Positions 1 to 6,362 of a stretch of DNA of 6,362 nt are shown here, one piece after another. Position 1 is the first letter of the stretch. Every line of letters begins with the position of its first letter. The translations under genes and the position numbers were made by a program. A model generated the notes under the pieces. That model searched no databases, was not told the DNA's origin, and saw only the letters and a list, made by a program, of their open reading frames with translations. Source of the DNA: Alphaproteobacteria bacterium (GTDB lineage: Bacteria > Pseudomonadota > Alphaproteobacteria > ATCC43930 > CGMCC-115725); NCBI GenBank assembly GCA_019241915.1, contig JAFAWI010000346.1:1-6362 (forward strand). Reading direction: 5' to 3'.

Positions 1-32
1 CCGATCGTTGGCTCGGAGACGGCCGAAGTCGT

Positions 33-842
33 TTATGACGCCCGTTCGGTCGGCGCGTCGTAGTCCTCGGCGCAGAACGTCCCACCCTGGTATTTCTCGG
101 CGATCGGGTCTTTGTCCCGACCGGCTTCCGCGGCAAGCACTGCCGCAGCCTGTGGCTCGGAATCGTCTTCCGGCCGGTAGCCGAGCCGGTACGCATTGGC
201 ATTGTCGTACCACGAGCGTTTGTTGTTCGAGACGCCGTAGACGATCTCGTAGCGCACGTCGGGATGCTCCAAGCCAATGCGCACGAGTTGGGTCAGGTCG
301 CGCGGGCTGACCCAGATCGACAGGCGACGGCTGTCGATCGGGCGGTCGCCGTAATTGCCGATGCGCACGCAAAGAAAGCCGATGCCGTGCTTGTCGGAAT
401 AAAGGCTCGCCAGCGCCTCGCTGAACGCCTTCGACACGCCGTAGCGGCTGTCCGGCCGCGGCACCACGCGATGATCGATGGTCTGGGCGCGCGGGTAGAA
501 ACCGACCGCGTGGTTCGAGGTTGCCATCACGACCCGCTTGACGCCGGCGCGCCGCGCCGCCTCGAACGTGTTGTAGAGACCGACGATGTTGCCTTCGAGA
601 ATCTTCTCCCAGCTGTTTTCGCCGGAAATGCCGCCGAGATGGACGATGCCGTCGCACCCGGCGACCATCTTTTCGACCGCCGCCATGTCCGCCAGCTCAG
701 TCTGGTCCACCTCCTCGCCGTCGCGCGCGGGGGCGATCGCCACCCGGTCGCTGAGGCGCAAGATCGGATAGACGCCGCGCAGGGTTTCGCGCAGCCCGCG
801 GCCGATGCCGCCGCCCGCGCCGGTGATCAACACTCGGTGCAT
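33..842 (-). CDS. udh: Uronate dehydrogenase-like NAD-dependent SDR oxidoreductase
   Basis: Predicted cytosolic NAD-dependent dehydrogenase of 269 residues in the extended short-chain dehydrogenase/epimerase superfamily. Uronate dehydrogenase (EC 1.1.1.203) oxidises D-glucuronate or D-galacturonate to the aldaro-lactone, the first step of oxidative uronate breakdown. Visible features: N-terminal Rossmann loop TGAGGGIG (G8, G11, G14), the segment VAGCDGIVHLGGIS (60-73), SNH at 109-111, catalytic YGVSK (Y134, K138), VRIGN (159-163) and a terminal YQGGTF (251-256). As I recall them, these match Agrobacterium Udh closely in order, and the length is the family's usual 265-275. Oddity: the Ser of Udh VRIGS is Asn163 here, while the Arg nine residues on (R172) is kept, so the exact substrate may differ. 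An ATG 63 bases upstream is possible, but the chosen start begins directly with the Rossmann strand (MHRVLITG) and has a strong ribosome binding site. It lies 25 bp after the LysR gene on the same strand. The family is certain; the uronate substrate is likely but not proven. Confidence 0.85.
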   Translation of the reverse strand: MHRVLITGAGGGIGRGLRETLRGVYPILRLSDRVAIAPARDGEEVDQTELADMAAVEKMVAGCDGIVHLGGISGENSWEKILEGNIVGLYNTFEAARRAGVKRVVMATSNHAVGFYPRAQTIDHRVVPRPDSRYGVSKAFSEALASLYSDKHGIGFLCVRIGNYGDRPIDSRRLSIWVSPRDLTQLVRIGLEHPDVRYEIVYGVSNNKRSWYDNANAYRLGYRPEDDSEPQAAAVLAAEAGRDKDPIAEKYQGGTFCAEDYDAPTERAS

Positions 843-845
843 GTT

Positions 846-855
846 CCCTCCACCT
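846..855 (-). promoter_or_regulatory. Ribosome binding site of the uronate dehydrogenase-like gene
   Basis: On the minus strand this reads AGGTGGAGGG, ending three bases before the ATG at 842-840. It is a near-ideal Shine-Dalgarno sequence. It decides in favour of this start over the in-frame upstream ATG at 905-903, which would lie inside the preceding LysR gene. Confidence 0.75.
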
Positions 856-867
856 GTCCCCGCGACG

Positions 868-1731
868 CTAGCGCGAGCCGGCCAAGGTATCGCGCTGTTC
901 GGCAAACACCGCCTTGATCCAGTCGATCACGGTGCGGACACAGACGGCGCGCCGCAGATCGCGGTGGACGATCACCGAATAGTGTGCCGCGATCTCCGGC
1001 ATCGGCGGGGTCAGCCGCTCCAGCAGCGGGTCCTCGTCGCCGACAAAGCAGGGCAGCACGCCTCGTCCGGTGCCGGCGCGGACCGCGGCCAGCTGCATCG
1101 TCACATTGGAGGCACGCAGCGCGACGGTGCCCGCGGTTTCGTCGATCCGCTGTTGCATCCAGCGCGCGGTCGAGTAATGCGCCTGCTCCTCGGTGTAGGT
1201 GACCCAGGCGTCGCTCTTGCTGCCCAGGCGACGGTAAACCGCGCAGCCAAACGTGCCGACCTTGGCGATATAAAGATCGCCGCTTTCCGGCGGGTGATGA
1301 CGCACCGCAAGATCCGCCTCGCGCCGCGCCAGGTTCGCGGTCTGGCGCGACTCGACGAGCTCGAGCGTGATGCCGCAAGGCAGCGGCGTTCCCGGTCCCG
1401 ACAGACAGCGCGACAGAAAGCCGGCGGCCCACTCGCCGACCGAGACTCGCACCGTGCCGCACAGTTCCGGCGATGCCGCGGCACGGCGGCGCTCCAGCAT
1501 CAGCGCGGCGTGCTCGACGCTTTCCGCCGCCGGGACGAGCTGCTCGCCGGCGGCGTTGAGCCGCAATCCCTCGGGCAGACGGTCGAACAAAGTCGGGCCG
1601 CCGAACGTCGTCTCGAATGCCGTGAGGCGGCGGCCGATCGTCGGCTGGCTGAGCCCCAGTGCCCGCCCCGCGGCACGCAGCGATCCGTGGCGCGCGACCG
1701 CGAGAAAAACGCGCACATCGTCCCAATCCAT
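868..1731 (-). CDS. LysR-family transcriptional regulator
   Basis: DNA-binding regulator of 287 residues, within the usual 280-320 for the LysR family. Residues 1-60 form the winged helix-turn-helix: MDWDDVRVFLAVARHGSL, then AAGRALGLSQPTIGRRL (about 20-36) as the recognition helices, followed by the linker helix with FDR and AAGEQLVPAAE. The remainder is the periplasmic-binding-protein-like effector domain, with typical segments GTVRVSVGEW, the ADLAVR strand, and VRAGTGRGVLPCFVGD near residue 230. The start at 1731 was chosen because LysR proteins characteristically begin M-D-W/L-D-D-x-x-x-F. In-frame ATGs at 1818 and 1812 would add 27-29 residues with no counterpart in the family; neither they nor 1731 has a strong ribosome binding site. 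It is divergent from the cupin-exporter operon and upstream of the dehydrogenase gene on the same strand. By the usual LysR arrangement it probably controls the divergent operon and itself. The effector is unknown. Confidence 0.9.
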   Translation of the reverse strand: MDWDDVRVFLAVARHGSLRAAGRALGLSQPTIGRRLTAFETTFGGPTLFDRLPEGLRLNAAGEQLVPAAESVEHAALMLERRRAAASPELCGTVRVSVGEWAAGFLSRCLSGPGTPLPCGITLELVESRQTANLARREADLAVRHHPPESGDLYIAKVGTFGCAVYRRLGSKSDAWVTYTEEQAHYSTARWMQQRIDETAGTVALRASNVTMQLAAVRAGTGRGVLPCFVGDEDPLLERLTPPMPEIAAHYSVIVHRDLRRAVCVRTVIDWIKAVFAEQRDTLAGSR

Positions 1732-1818
1732 GCCACCGGCGACGCCCGCCGGGGCGCGGCGCTCTATCGGACTGCGGCGGAACTCGGCGCCCGGGATGAT
1801 GTCATCGAGCATTGCCAT

Positions 1819-1834
1819 GATACAAATCCGTATC
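1819..1834. promoter_or_regulatory. Dyad GATAC-N6-GTATC, possible LysR operator half-site
   Basis: Perfect 5-base inverted repeat with a 6-base centre, directly upstream of the alternative lysR ATG at 1818. It resembles the ATAC-N7-GTAT sites known for BenM/CatM-type LysR proteins but has one base less in the centre. A role as operator is inferred from its place between a LysR gene and a divergent operon. Confidence 0.35.
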
Positions 1835-1842
1835 GCTCTATC

Positions 1843-1855
1843 TCGAATTTATCGA
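1843..1855. promoter_or_regulatory. Dyad TCGA-N5-TCGA, T-N11-A type LysR box
   Basis: TCGA-ATTTA-TCGA fits the general LysR-box form T-N11-A with dyad symmetry. Its centre is about 22 bases (two helical turns) from the centre of the neighbouring dyad at 1819-1834, the kind of same-face spacing seen between the two sites a LysR tetramer occupies. Short dyads occur by chance, so this is tentative. Confidence 0.35.
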
Positions 1856-1919
1856 CTGCTGAAATTAAAACATATCGATAGGATCGCTGTCGAGATCGGC
1901 TCTGAGGATGGACGACTCC

Positions 1920-2360
1920 ATGGCGACCGTGATCGTCTTGAATGCCGAACTGGCGAAATTGAGGTCGTGCGCACGCACGCCGCAGATGCCGCAGATGACG
2001 AACGCCGAGCGCGCAAGCAGCGCCGCGGAGTTGGGGCAGTACCGCGACGGCGCGCTGTTCACCAGCAAGTTCGCCGGCACGGGCGCCTGGGAACGCCATC
2101 CGAACGGCCAGGAACTGGTGCACGTTCTCGACGGCGCGGCGATGCTCGACCTCGTGCCGATGAACGGCGACCCGCAATCGATCTCCGTGAAGGCCGGGAT
2201 GATGGTGGTCGTGCCGCAAGGAACCTGGCACCGCTTTCGTTCGGCAGAGGGAATAACGCTGATGACAGCAACGCCGCGGCCAAGCGAGCATGTACGCCTC
2301 GACATCGACGATCCGCGCACGGTCGAGCCGCCAACCCAGCAGCAGGGAGGAAGCCGATGA
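1920..2360 (+). CDS. Small single-domain cupin protein (first paralogue)
   Basis: Predicted soluble cupin of 146 residues; no signal peptide or membrane segment is visible. One conserved beta-barrel domain spans about residues 41-128. Cupin motif 1 is WERHPNGQELVHVLDG (57-72), giving candidate metal ligands H60 and E65. The second histidine of the classical HxH is replaced by N62. Motif 2 is VPQGTWHRF (98-106), giving H104. A metal site, if present, would be 2-His-1-Glu, possibly with Asn. The start at 1920 (MATVIVLNAELAK) is preferred because the next gene begins the same way (MTTILNLKATLAK); an ATG at 1908 adds four residues but has its GAGG abutting the start codon. It is first in an operon: its TGA overlaps the next ATG. 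No enzyme or sensor role can be assigned. Cupins of this size may bind a metal or small molecule, or act as isomerases or dioxygenases. Confidence 0.85.
   Translation: MATVIVLNAELAKLRSCARTPQMPQMTNAERASSAAELGQYRDGALFTSKFAGTGAWERHPNGQELVHVLDGAAMLDLVPMNGDPQSISVKAGMMVVVPQGTWHRFRSAEGITLMTATPRPSEHVRLDIDDPRTVEPPTQQQGGSR
2345..2350 (+). promoter_or_regulatory. Ribosome binding site of the second cupin gene
   Basis: GGGAGG lies six bases before the ATG at 2357, inside the last codons of the first cupin gene. It fixes the second cupin start although the same frame stays open for almost 1 kb upstream. Confidence 0.75.
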
Positions 2361-2803
2361 CCACGATCCTCAACCTTAAGGCGACGCTGGCCAAGATGCC
2401 GACGATGCAGGGCCGCCGGCCGGAATCGACCGAAGCCGACCGCCGGGCGACGGGTGCATTTGTTACACTTGCCCCGTTCCGCGACGGCAACATCTACAGC
2501 GCCAAGTTCTCCGGGCGGGCGGCCTGGGAACGGCATCCGAACGGCGACGAGCTGGTGCAGATCGTCGACGGCGCAACGAGCGTCGACATCATCGTCGATG
2601 GCCAATTCGAAACCCACCAGCTGGACGCCGGGATGACCGTCGTGGTGCCGCAAGGGGCGTGGCACCGCTTCCGCGCGCCGGAGGGAGTCAGCATCGTCAC
2701 CGCGACGCCGCGGCCGACCGAGCACCTGACAGTCGATGTCGAAGACCCGCGCGTCCTGAGCGACGCCGACCGTGCGGCCAACAGCGAAGAGAAAGTGCGC
2801 TGA
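2357..2803 (+). CDS. Small single-domain cupin protein (second paralogue)
   Basis: Soluble cupin of 148 residues, a tandem paralogue of the preceding gene: about 50 of 94 aligned residues in the core are identical. Motif 1 is WERHPNGDELVQIVDG (57-72; H60, N62, E65), motif 2 is VPQGAWHRF (97-105; H103), and both copies share the strand TATPRP after the barrel. It carries the same HPN in place of HxH as its neighbour, so the change predates the duplication. The two proteins differ mostly in the strands between motifs (about 74-92), where a cupin often shapes its ligand pocket. The start overlaps the upstream stop as ATGA, and its own TGA overlaps the exporter ATG by one base, so all three genes should be translated in step. 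The function is unknown. The two copies may form a heterodimer or bind related ligands; that is inference. Confidence 0.87.
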   Translation: MTTILNLKATLAKMPTMQGRRPESTEADRRATGAFVTLAPFRDGNIYSAKFSGRAAWERHPNGDELVQIVDGATSVDIIVDGQFETHQLDAGMTVVVPQGAWHRFRAPEGVSIVTATPRPTEHLTVDVEDPRVLSDADRAANSEEKVR

Positions 2804-5800
2804 TGTATTTCGACCGCTACCTCTGGCGGCTGACCCGCGGATTGCGCGGCCGCATCGCGCTGGCAATCGTCGTCGGGCTCGCCGCGGCTGCGTTCGGCAT
2901 CGCGCGTTTTGTGCTGCTCGGCGCTATGCTGTCGCTGGTATTTGCCGGCGCCGGATTCACGCCGATCGCGCTGGCGGCACTCGGGGTGGCCGGCGCGGTC
3001 GTGCTGCGCGGGCTGCTCGACTATTACCGGACGATGATCGCGCACGACACCGCGGCGCGGGTACAGAGCGATCTGCGCGGCCGGCTCTACGACAAGATCG
3101 CCGAGCTGGGTCCGGCATGGTTCGCCGGCGAGCGCACCGGCGGCGTGATGCTGTCGGTGGTCGACGGGGTCGAGCAGCTGCAGACGTTTTTTGGGCAGTA
3201 CATGCCGCAAGTTTGCGTGGCGGCGCTGACGCCGATCGCGATCTTTCTGTTCATCCTGTGGTGGGACCTGCCGGTCGCCACGGTGATGCTGGTCTTCGCG
3301 CTGGTGACGCTGGTCGCACCCACCGTTTGGAACAAGGTCGAAAGCGGCCGCAACCGGCTGCGCCAGGTGGCGATGACATCGTTCGGCTCGGAGTTTCTCG
3401 ATGCCGTGCAGGGGCTGCCGACGCTCAAGGCATTCGGCCAGAGCAAGGCTTACGGCGAACGCCTCGCCGAACACGCGCGCGACCTGTCGAACACGACGAT
3501 GCGCGTGCTGTCGACCAGCGTGATGACGCGCGGCATCACCGATTGCGGCATCGCGATCGGCGCCGCGGCGGCATTGGGGCTCGGGGTATGGCGCGTGTCG
3601 CACGGCGAGATGAGCCTCACCGCGCTGCTCGTGGTGCTGATGGCGGGCACGGAGGTATTCCGGCCGCTGCGCGACCTGCGTTCAGTATTGCATCAAGGCA
3701 TGGTCGGTCAGTCGGCCGCTGCCGGGATCACCGAGCTGCTCGAAGCCGAGCCGCTGGTTCCGGCTGTCACTAACAGCGCGCCTCCGCTCCCGAGGGCAGA
3801 GAGGGAGAGCGGGCTCGCGCCGACGATTGCGTTCGAGGATGTCTTGTTTGCCTATCCAGGCGGACGGCGGGCGGCACACGACGGCCTGTCGTTTAACGTC
3901 GCCGCCGGCGAGAAAATCGGCATGGTCGGCCCGAGCGGCTCGGGGAAATCGTCGGTGGCGCGGCTGCTGCTGCGTCTGTTCGACCCGCAATCGGGCAGCG
4001 TCAAGATCGGCGGCCGCGATCTGCGCGAACTCGACGGCGACACGCTGCGCGTACAGATCGCGATCGTTCACCAGGACACCTACCTGTTTCACGGTACTGT
4101 CGAGGACAATCTGCGCCTCGGCCGGCCCGACGCGAGCGTCGACGAACTGCACGCGGCAGCACGCGACGCCAATGCGCACGACTTCATCATGGCGTTGCCG
4201 CAGGGCTACCGGACGATGCTCGGCGAGCGCGGGGTCAATCTGTCGGGCGGCCAGCGCCAGCGGCTCGCGATCGCCCGCGCCTTGCTGCGCGATGCGCCGA
4301 TCCTGATCCTCGATGAGGCGTTGTCGTCGGTCGACGCCGAGAACGAGGCGGTGATCCAGGAGGCGATCGACCGTCTGTCGCAAGGGCGCACGACGCTGAT
4401 CCTTGCGCACCGATTGTCGAGCGTGATCGGCGCCGACCGCATCCTGGTCCTCGACCGCGGCAGGGTCGTCGAACAAGGCACTCACGCCCAGCTGATCCGC
4501 CGCGACGGCCCGTACCGCCAACTGATGGGGGCGCAGGCCGAGGAGCGCGGCGGCGACTTCGACCAGCTCCACGAGCAGCCGCTATCCGGCAGCGTGCTGG
4601 AGGCGACCGATTTCGGCGAGGAGGCGCCCGCCGCAGCCGCCGCCGCGGCGGCGCGGGTCGGCTGGGTATCGACCTTGGCGACCCTGGTCCAAATCATCCG
4701 GCCGTGGCGCAACAAATTCGCGATCGTGGTCGGCGCCGGCATCGCGCGGGTCGCGGCCTTCATCGGCGTCGGCATTGTCGGCGCGCTGGCGGTCGCTGCG
4801 GTCAAGACCGGTACGCCCTATGCGCATTTGTTGATCGTGCTCGGTCTGTTGGCGCCGATGGCGGGCATCCTGCACTGGGTCGAATCGTGGCTGGCGCACG
4901 ACATCGCCTATCGGCTGCTGGCCGAGATGCGCATCGAGCTTTACCGCCAACTCGACGCGCTGGCGCCGGCCTATCTGCTGCGGCGGCGCTCGGGCGATCT
5001 GATCGCGCTGGCGGCGCAGGACATCGACACGGTCGAGTATTTCTTCGCGCACACGGTGGCGCCCGCGCTGGTCGCGATCCTGGTGCCGGCAACGGTGTTG
5101 CTGACGCTGTGCTTGGTTGCCTGGCCGCTGGCGTTGGCGATCCTGCCGTTCATCCTGTTCGCGGCGCTGGCGCCGTGGGTGATGCGCGGTAAGATCGACC
5201 GCCTCGGCGCGGGCGCGCGCGATCGGCTGGGCCTGCTTGCGGGCTACGTCACCGAGACCATCCAGGGCCTTTCCGATCTGGTCGCGTTTCAAGCGCTGGG
5301 GCGGCGGCGGCGCGGCTTTATGGAAGCGGTGGGCGACTACCAGACGGTGCGGCTCGCGCTGCTCCGCGACCTCACCGCACAGACCGCGCAGCTCGAAATT
5401 TGTACGGGGCTGGGTGGCCTTGCGGTCGCGATTGTCGGCGCCACACTCGTCGGGCACAACACACTCGCGGCGACCACCCTGCCCTTGCTGATTCTGCTGT
5501 CGCTGTCATCGTTCTTGCCGATTTCGGAGATCGCACAGGTCAGCCGCCAGCTCGCCGATACAATCGCTTCCACGCGGCGAATCTACGCCGTGCATCATGA
5601 GGTACCGGCGGTGGCCGATGGCGACCGATGCCCCCCGGCGCCGATCGGCGGCTCGGCGCTCCGCTTCGACGGCGTTGGCTTCTGCTACCCGGGCGCGCGG
5701 CGACCGGCGCTCGACGGCGTGGCGCTCGACATTTCGGCGGGTTCAACGGTGGCGATCGTCGGCCCGTCCGGCGCGGGGAAGACGACGCTGGCCAACCTGC

Positions 5801-6231
5801 TGCTGCGCTTCTGGGATCCGAGCGAGGGCCGCATCGCCATCGACGGCGTCGACCTGAGGGAGTTCGACCTCGACCATTTGCGGCGCCGCGTGTCGCTGGT
5901 GTCGCAGGACACCTACCTGTTCAACGACACGCTGCGCGCCAATGTCAGCCTGGCGCGTCCCGATGCCGACGAAGCGGCCATCCGGCGCGCGCTCGACGAG
6001 GCGGCGCTTGCCGATTTTGTCGCGCACCTGCCGGAGGGGCTCGACACCAGGGTCGGCGAGCGCGGCGTGCAATTGTCGGGCGGGCAGCGTCAGCGCGTGG
6101 CGATCGCCCGCGCCTTTTTGAAAAATGCGCCGACCCTGATTCTCGACGAGGCGACCTCGCACCTCGACGCGGTCAGCGAGGCGCAGGTGCGCGGGGCGCT
6201 CGATACCCTGATGCGCGACCGCACCACGATC
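2803..6231 (+). CDS. Fused full-length ABC exporter (TMD-NBD-TMD-NBD), CydDC-like, 3' end cut off
   Basis: One uninterrupted frame encodes both halves of an ABC exporter, about 1143 residues to the point where the sequence flips strand. Membrane domain 1: hydrophobic segments near 16-48, 52-72, 138-173 and 248-286. NBD1: Walker A GPSGSGKSS (K382), Q-loop Q424, LSGGQ 480-484, Walker B ILILDEA (E505), H536. Linker with eight alanines, 610-617. Membrane domain 2: about 639-910. NBD2: Walker A GPSGAGKTT (K993), Q1035, LSGGQ 1091-1095, LILDEA (E1116). Both ATP sites keep their catalytic glutamate. The GLPTLKAFG and EVFRPLRDLR stretches resemble CydD; RRSGDLIALAAQDIDTVE and QGLSDLVAFQALG resemble CydC. 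CydDC exports cysteine and glutathione, but no cytochrome bd genes are present here and the substrate is open. The gene is last in the cupin operon, starting at TGATG. The NBD2 H-loop and about 50 C-terminal residues are missing because of the junction at 6222-6231, not a stop codon. Confidence 0.88.
3784..3812. repeat. Imperfect palindrome inside the exporter TMD1-NBD1 linker
   Basis: CCGCTCCC and GGGAGAGCGG pair over eight bases with a two-base bulge around an 11-base loop. It falls in the variable linker between the first membrane domain and NBD1 (about residues 328-337), where AGG arginine codons are used, unlike the surrounding CGC/CGG usage. It resembles the CCCTCTCCC/GGGAGAGGG palindromes common between genes of rhizobia, here carried in frame. 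It may equally be chance in GC-rich DNA. Confidence 0.3.
6142..6231 (+). repeat. Inverted-repeat arm 1 (end of exporter NBD2)
   Basis: This arm codes for L1114-I1143 of the exporter, from Walker B through RTTI. It pairs as an inverted repeat with 6273-6362: 74 of 90 bases agree when the second arm is reverse-complemented. Most differences are at third positions or conservative codon changes, so both arms are protein-coding homologues rather than copies of one molecule. Confidence 0.85.
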
Positions 6232-6362
6232 TCGTCCGCGTCGCGGATCGTGCTCAGGCGGTGGGCGATGACGAGCGTCGTCCGCCCTGCCATCAGGCGA
6301 TCCAGCGCCTCGCGCACCTCGGCCTCGTTGACCGCGTCGAGGTGCGAGGTCGCCTCGTCCAG
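6222..6362 (-). pseudogene. Inverted fragment of a second ABC exporter NBD2
   Basis: Read on the minus strand from the window edge, this gives 47 residues of an ABC ATPase: LDEATSHLDAVNEAEVREAL, then DRLMAGRTTLVIAHRLSTIR, then DADEIVV. It covers Walker B, the SHLD D-loop, the H-loop histidine (AHR) and the strand after it, and then runs antisense into the exporter gene. It matches NBD2 of the exporter (23 of 30 overlapping residues) better than NBD1, and both share the distinctive TSHLDAV. It is therefore the same position in an orthologue or duplicate, joined tail to tail. Nothing before Walker B or after IVV is present. It is more likely a chimeric contig end than a real gene remnant. Confidence 0.75.
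6273..6362 (-). repeat. Inverted-repeat arm 2
   Basis: Reverse-complement partner of 6142-6231 at about 82% identity, separated from it by 41 bases. It codes on the minus strand for the first 30 residues of the inverted NBD2 fragment. Confidence 0.85.

Larger units (their letters stand above)
1732..1919. promoter_or_regulatory. Divergent promoter region between lysR and the cupin-exporter operon
   Basis: This 188-base stretch separates the two divergent transcripts. Bases about 1813-1880 are clearly richer in A and T than the rest of the window, as expected for promoters. I could not pick convincing -35/-10 hexamers on either strand, so only the region is called. It holds three small dyads at 1819-1834, 1843-1855 and 1873-1880. 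The part next to lysR (1732-1812) is GC-rich and is either leader sequence or, if the upstream ATG is used, an N-terminal extension of the regulator. Confidence 0.5.

Noticed and set aside
1..32. Possible gene or terminator beyond the dehydrogenase stop
   Set aside because: Only 32 bases remain; there is just a weak four-base hairpin and no T-run, so nothing can be called.
1732..1818. N-terminal extension of the LysR protein from ATG 1818
   Set aside because: The extra 29 residues have no counterpart in LysR proteins, no ribosome binding site precedes 1818, and the conserved MDWDDVRVF start fits 1731. It is not fully excluded.
1367..2356. Long open stretch upstream of, and in frame with, the second cupin gene
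   Set aside because: It runs antisense to the LysR gene and out of frame through the first cupin. Its translation is Arg/Ala-rich without any domain, and the cupin similarity and ribosome binding site place the start at 2357.
1865..2866. 333-codon minus-strand open frame opposite the two cupin genes
   Set aside because: It is antisense to two well-supported cupins with clear motifs and coupled starts; its translation lacks recognisable domains.
2772..3773. Plus-strand 333-codon frame overlapping the exporter start
   Set aside because: Its Arg/Ala-rich translation has no family features, while the frame from 2803 gives a continuous exporter with all ABC motifs.
3682..4572. 296-codon minus-strand open frame opposite exporter NBD1
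   Set aside because: It is a shadow of a strongly conserved ABC ATPase in high-GC DNA; the same holds for 4582-5457 opposite membrane domain 2.
6090..6317. Minus-strand ORF starting with MREALDRL as an independent small gene
   Set aside because: Wait-and-see reading does not help it: the first half is an internal piece of an ABC ATPase that already begins at the window edge, and the second half is antisense to the exporter.

Overview
This is a GC-rich window (G/C dominates third codon positions throughout) with dense bacterial gene packing. The gene content and codon use suggest a proteobacterium, most likely an alphaproteobacterium of the rhizobial/bradyrhizobial type. This is an inference from style; no marker gene in the window settles it.

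Layout. Left part, minus strand (33-1731): a LysR-type regulator followed 25 bp later by a uronate dehydrogenase-like NAD-dependent short-chain dehydrogenase, probably one transcript (lysR then udh). Middle (1732-1919): an AT-richer divergent intergenic region with several small dyads, two of which look like LysR-type operator half-sites. Right part, plus strand (1920-6231): two tandem paralogous small cupin proteins, then one very large ABC exporter gene (TMD-NBD-TMD-NBD in one chain, CydD-like first half and CydC-like second half). The three plus-strand genes are joined by a 4-base ATGA overlap and a 1-base TGATG overlap, so they should be translationally coupled.

How they may work together. 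The LysR protein is placed to control both its own strand (with the sugar-acid dehydrogenase) and the divergent cupin-cupin-exporter operon. The two cupins are about half identical to each other, and both carry HPN where the classical cupin motif has HxH. Two diverged cupin copies coupled to a fused full-length exporter is the most system-like feature of the window. Its substrate cannot be read from the sequence.

Right edge. The exporter reading frame does not end naturally. At 6222-6231 the sequence flips strand: bases 6232-6362 are the reverse complement of the corresponding part of a second, related exporter (about 82% identical over 90 bases). The plus-strand frame stays open to the window edge only because it then reads antisense. 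The sequence after about 6231 should not be translated as part of the exporter. The most likely cause is a chimeric join in the assembly or library; a true inversion is possible but less likely.
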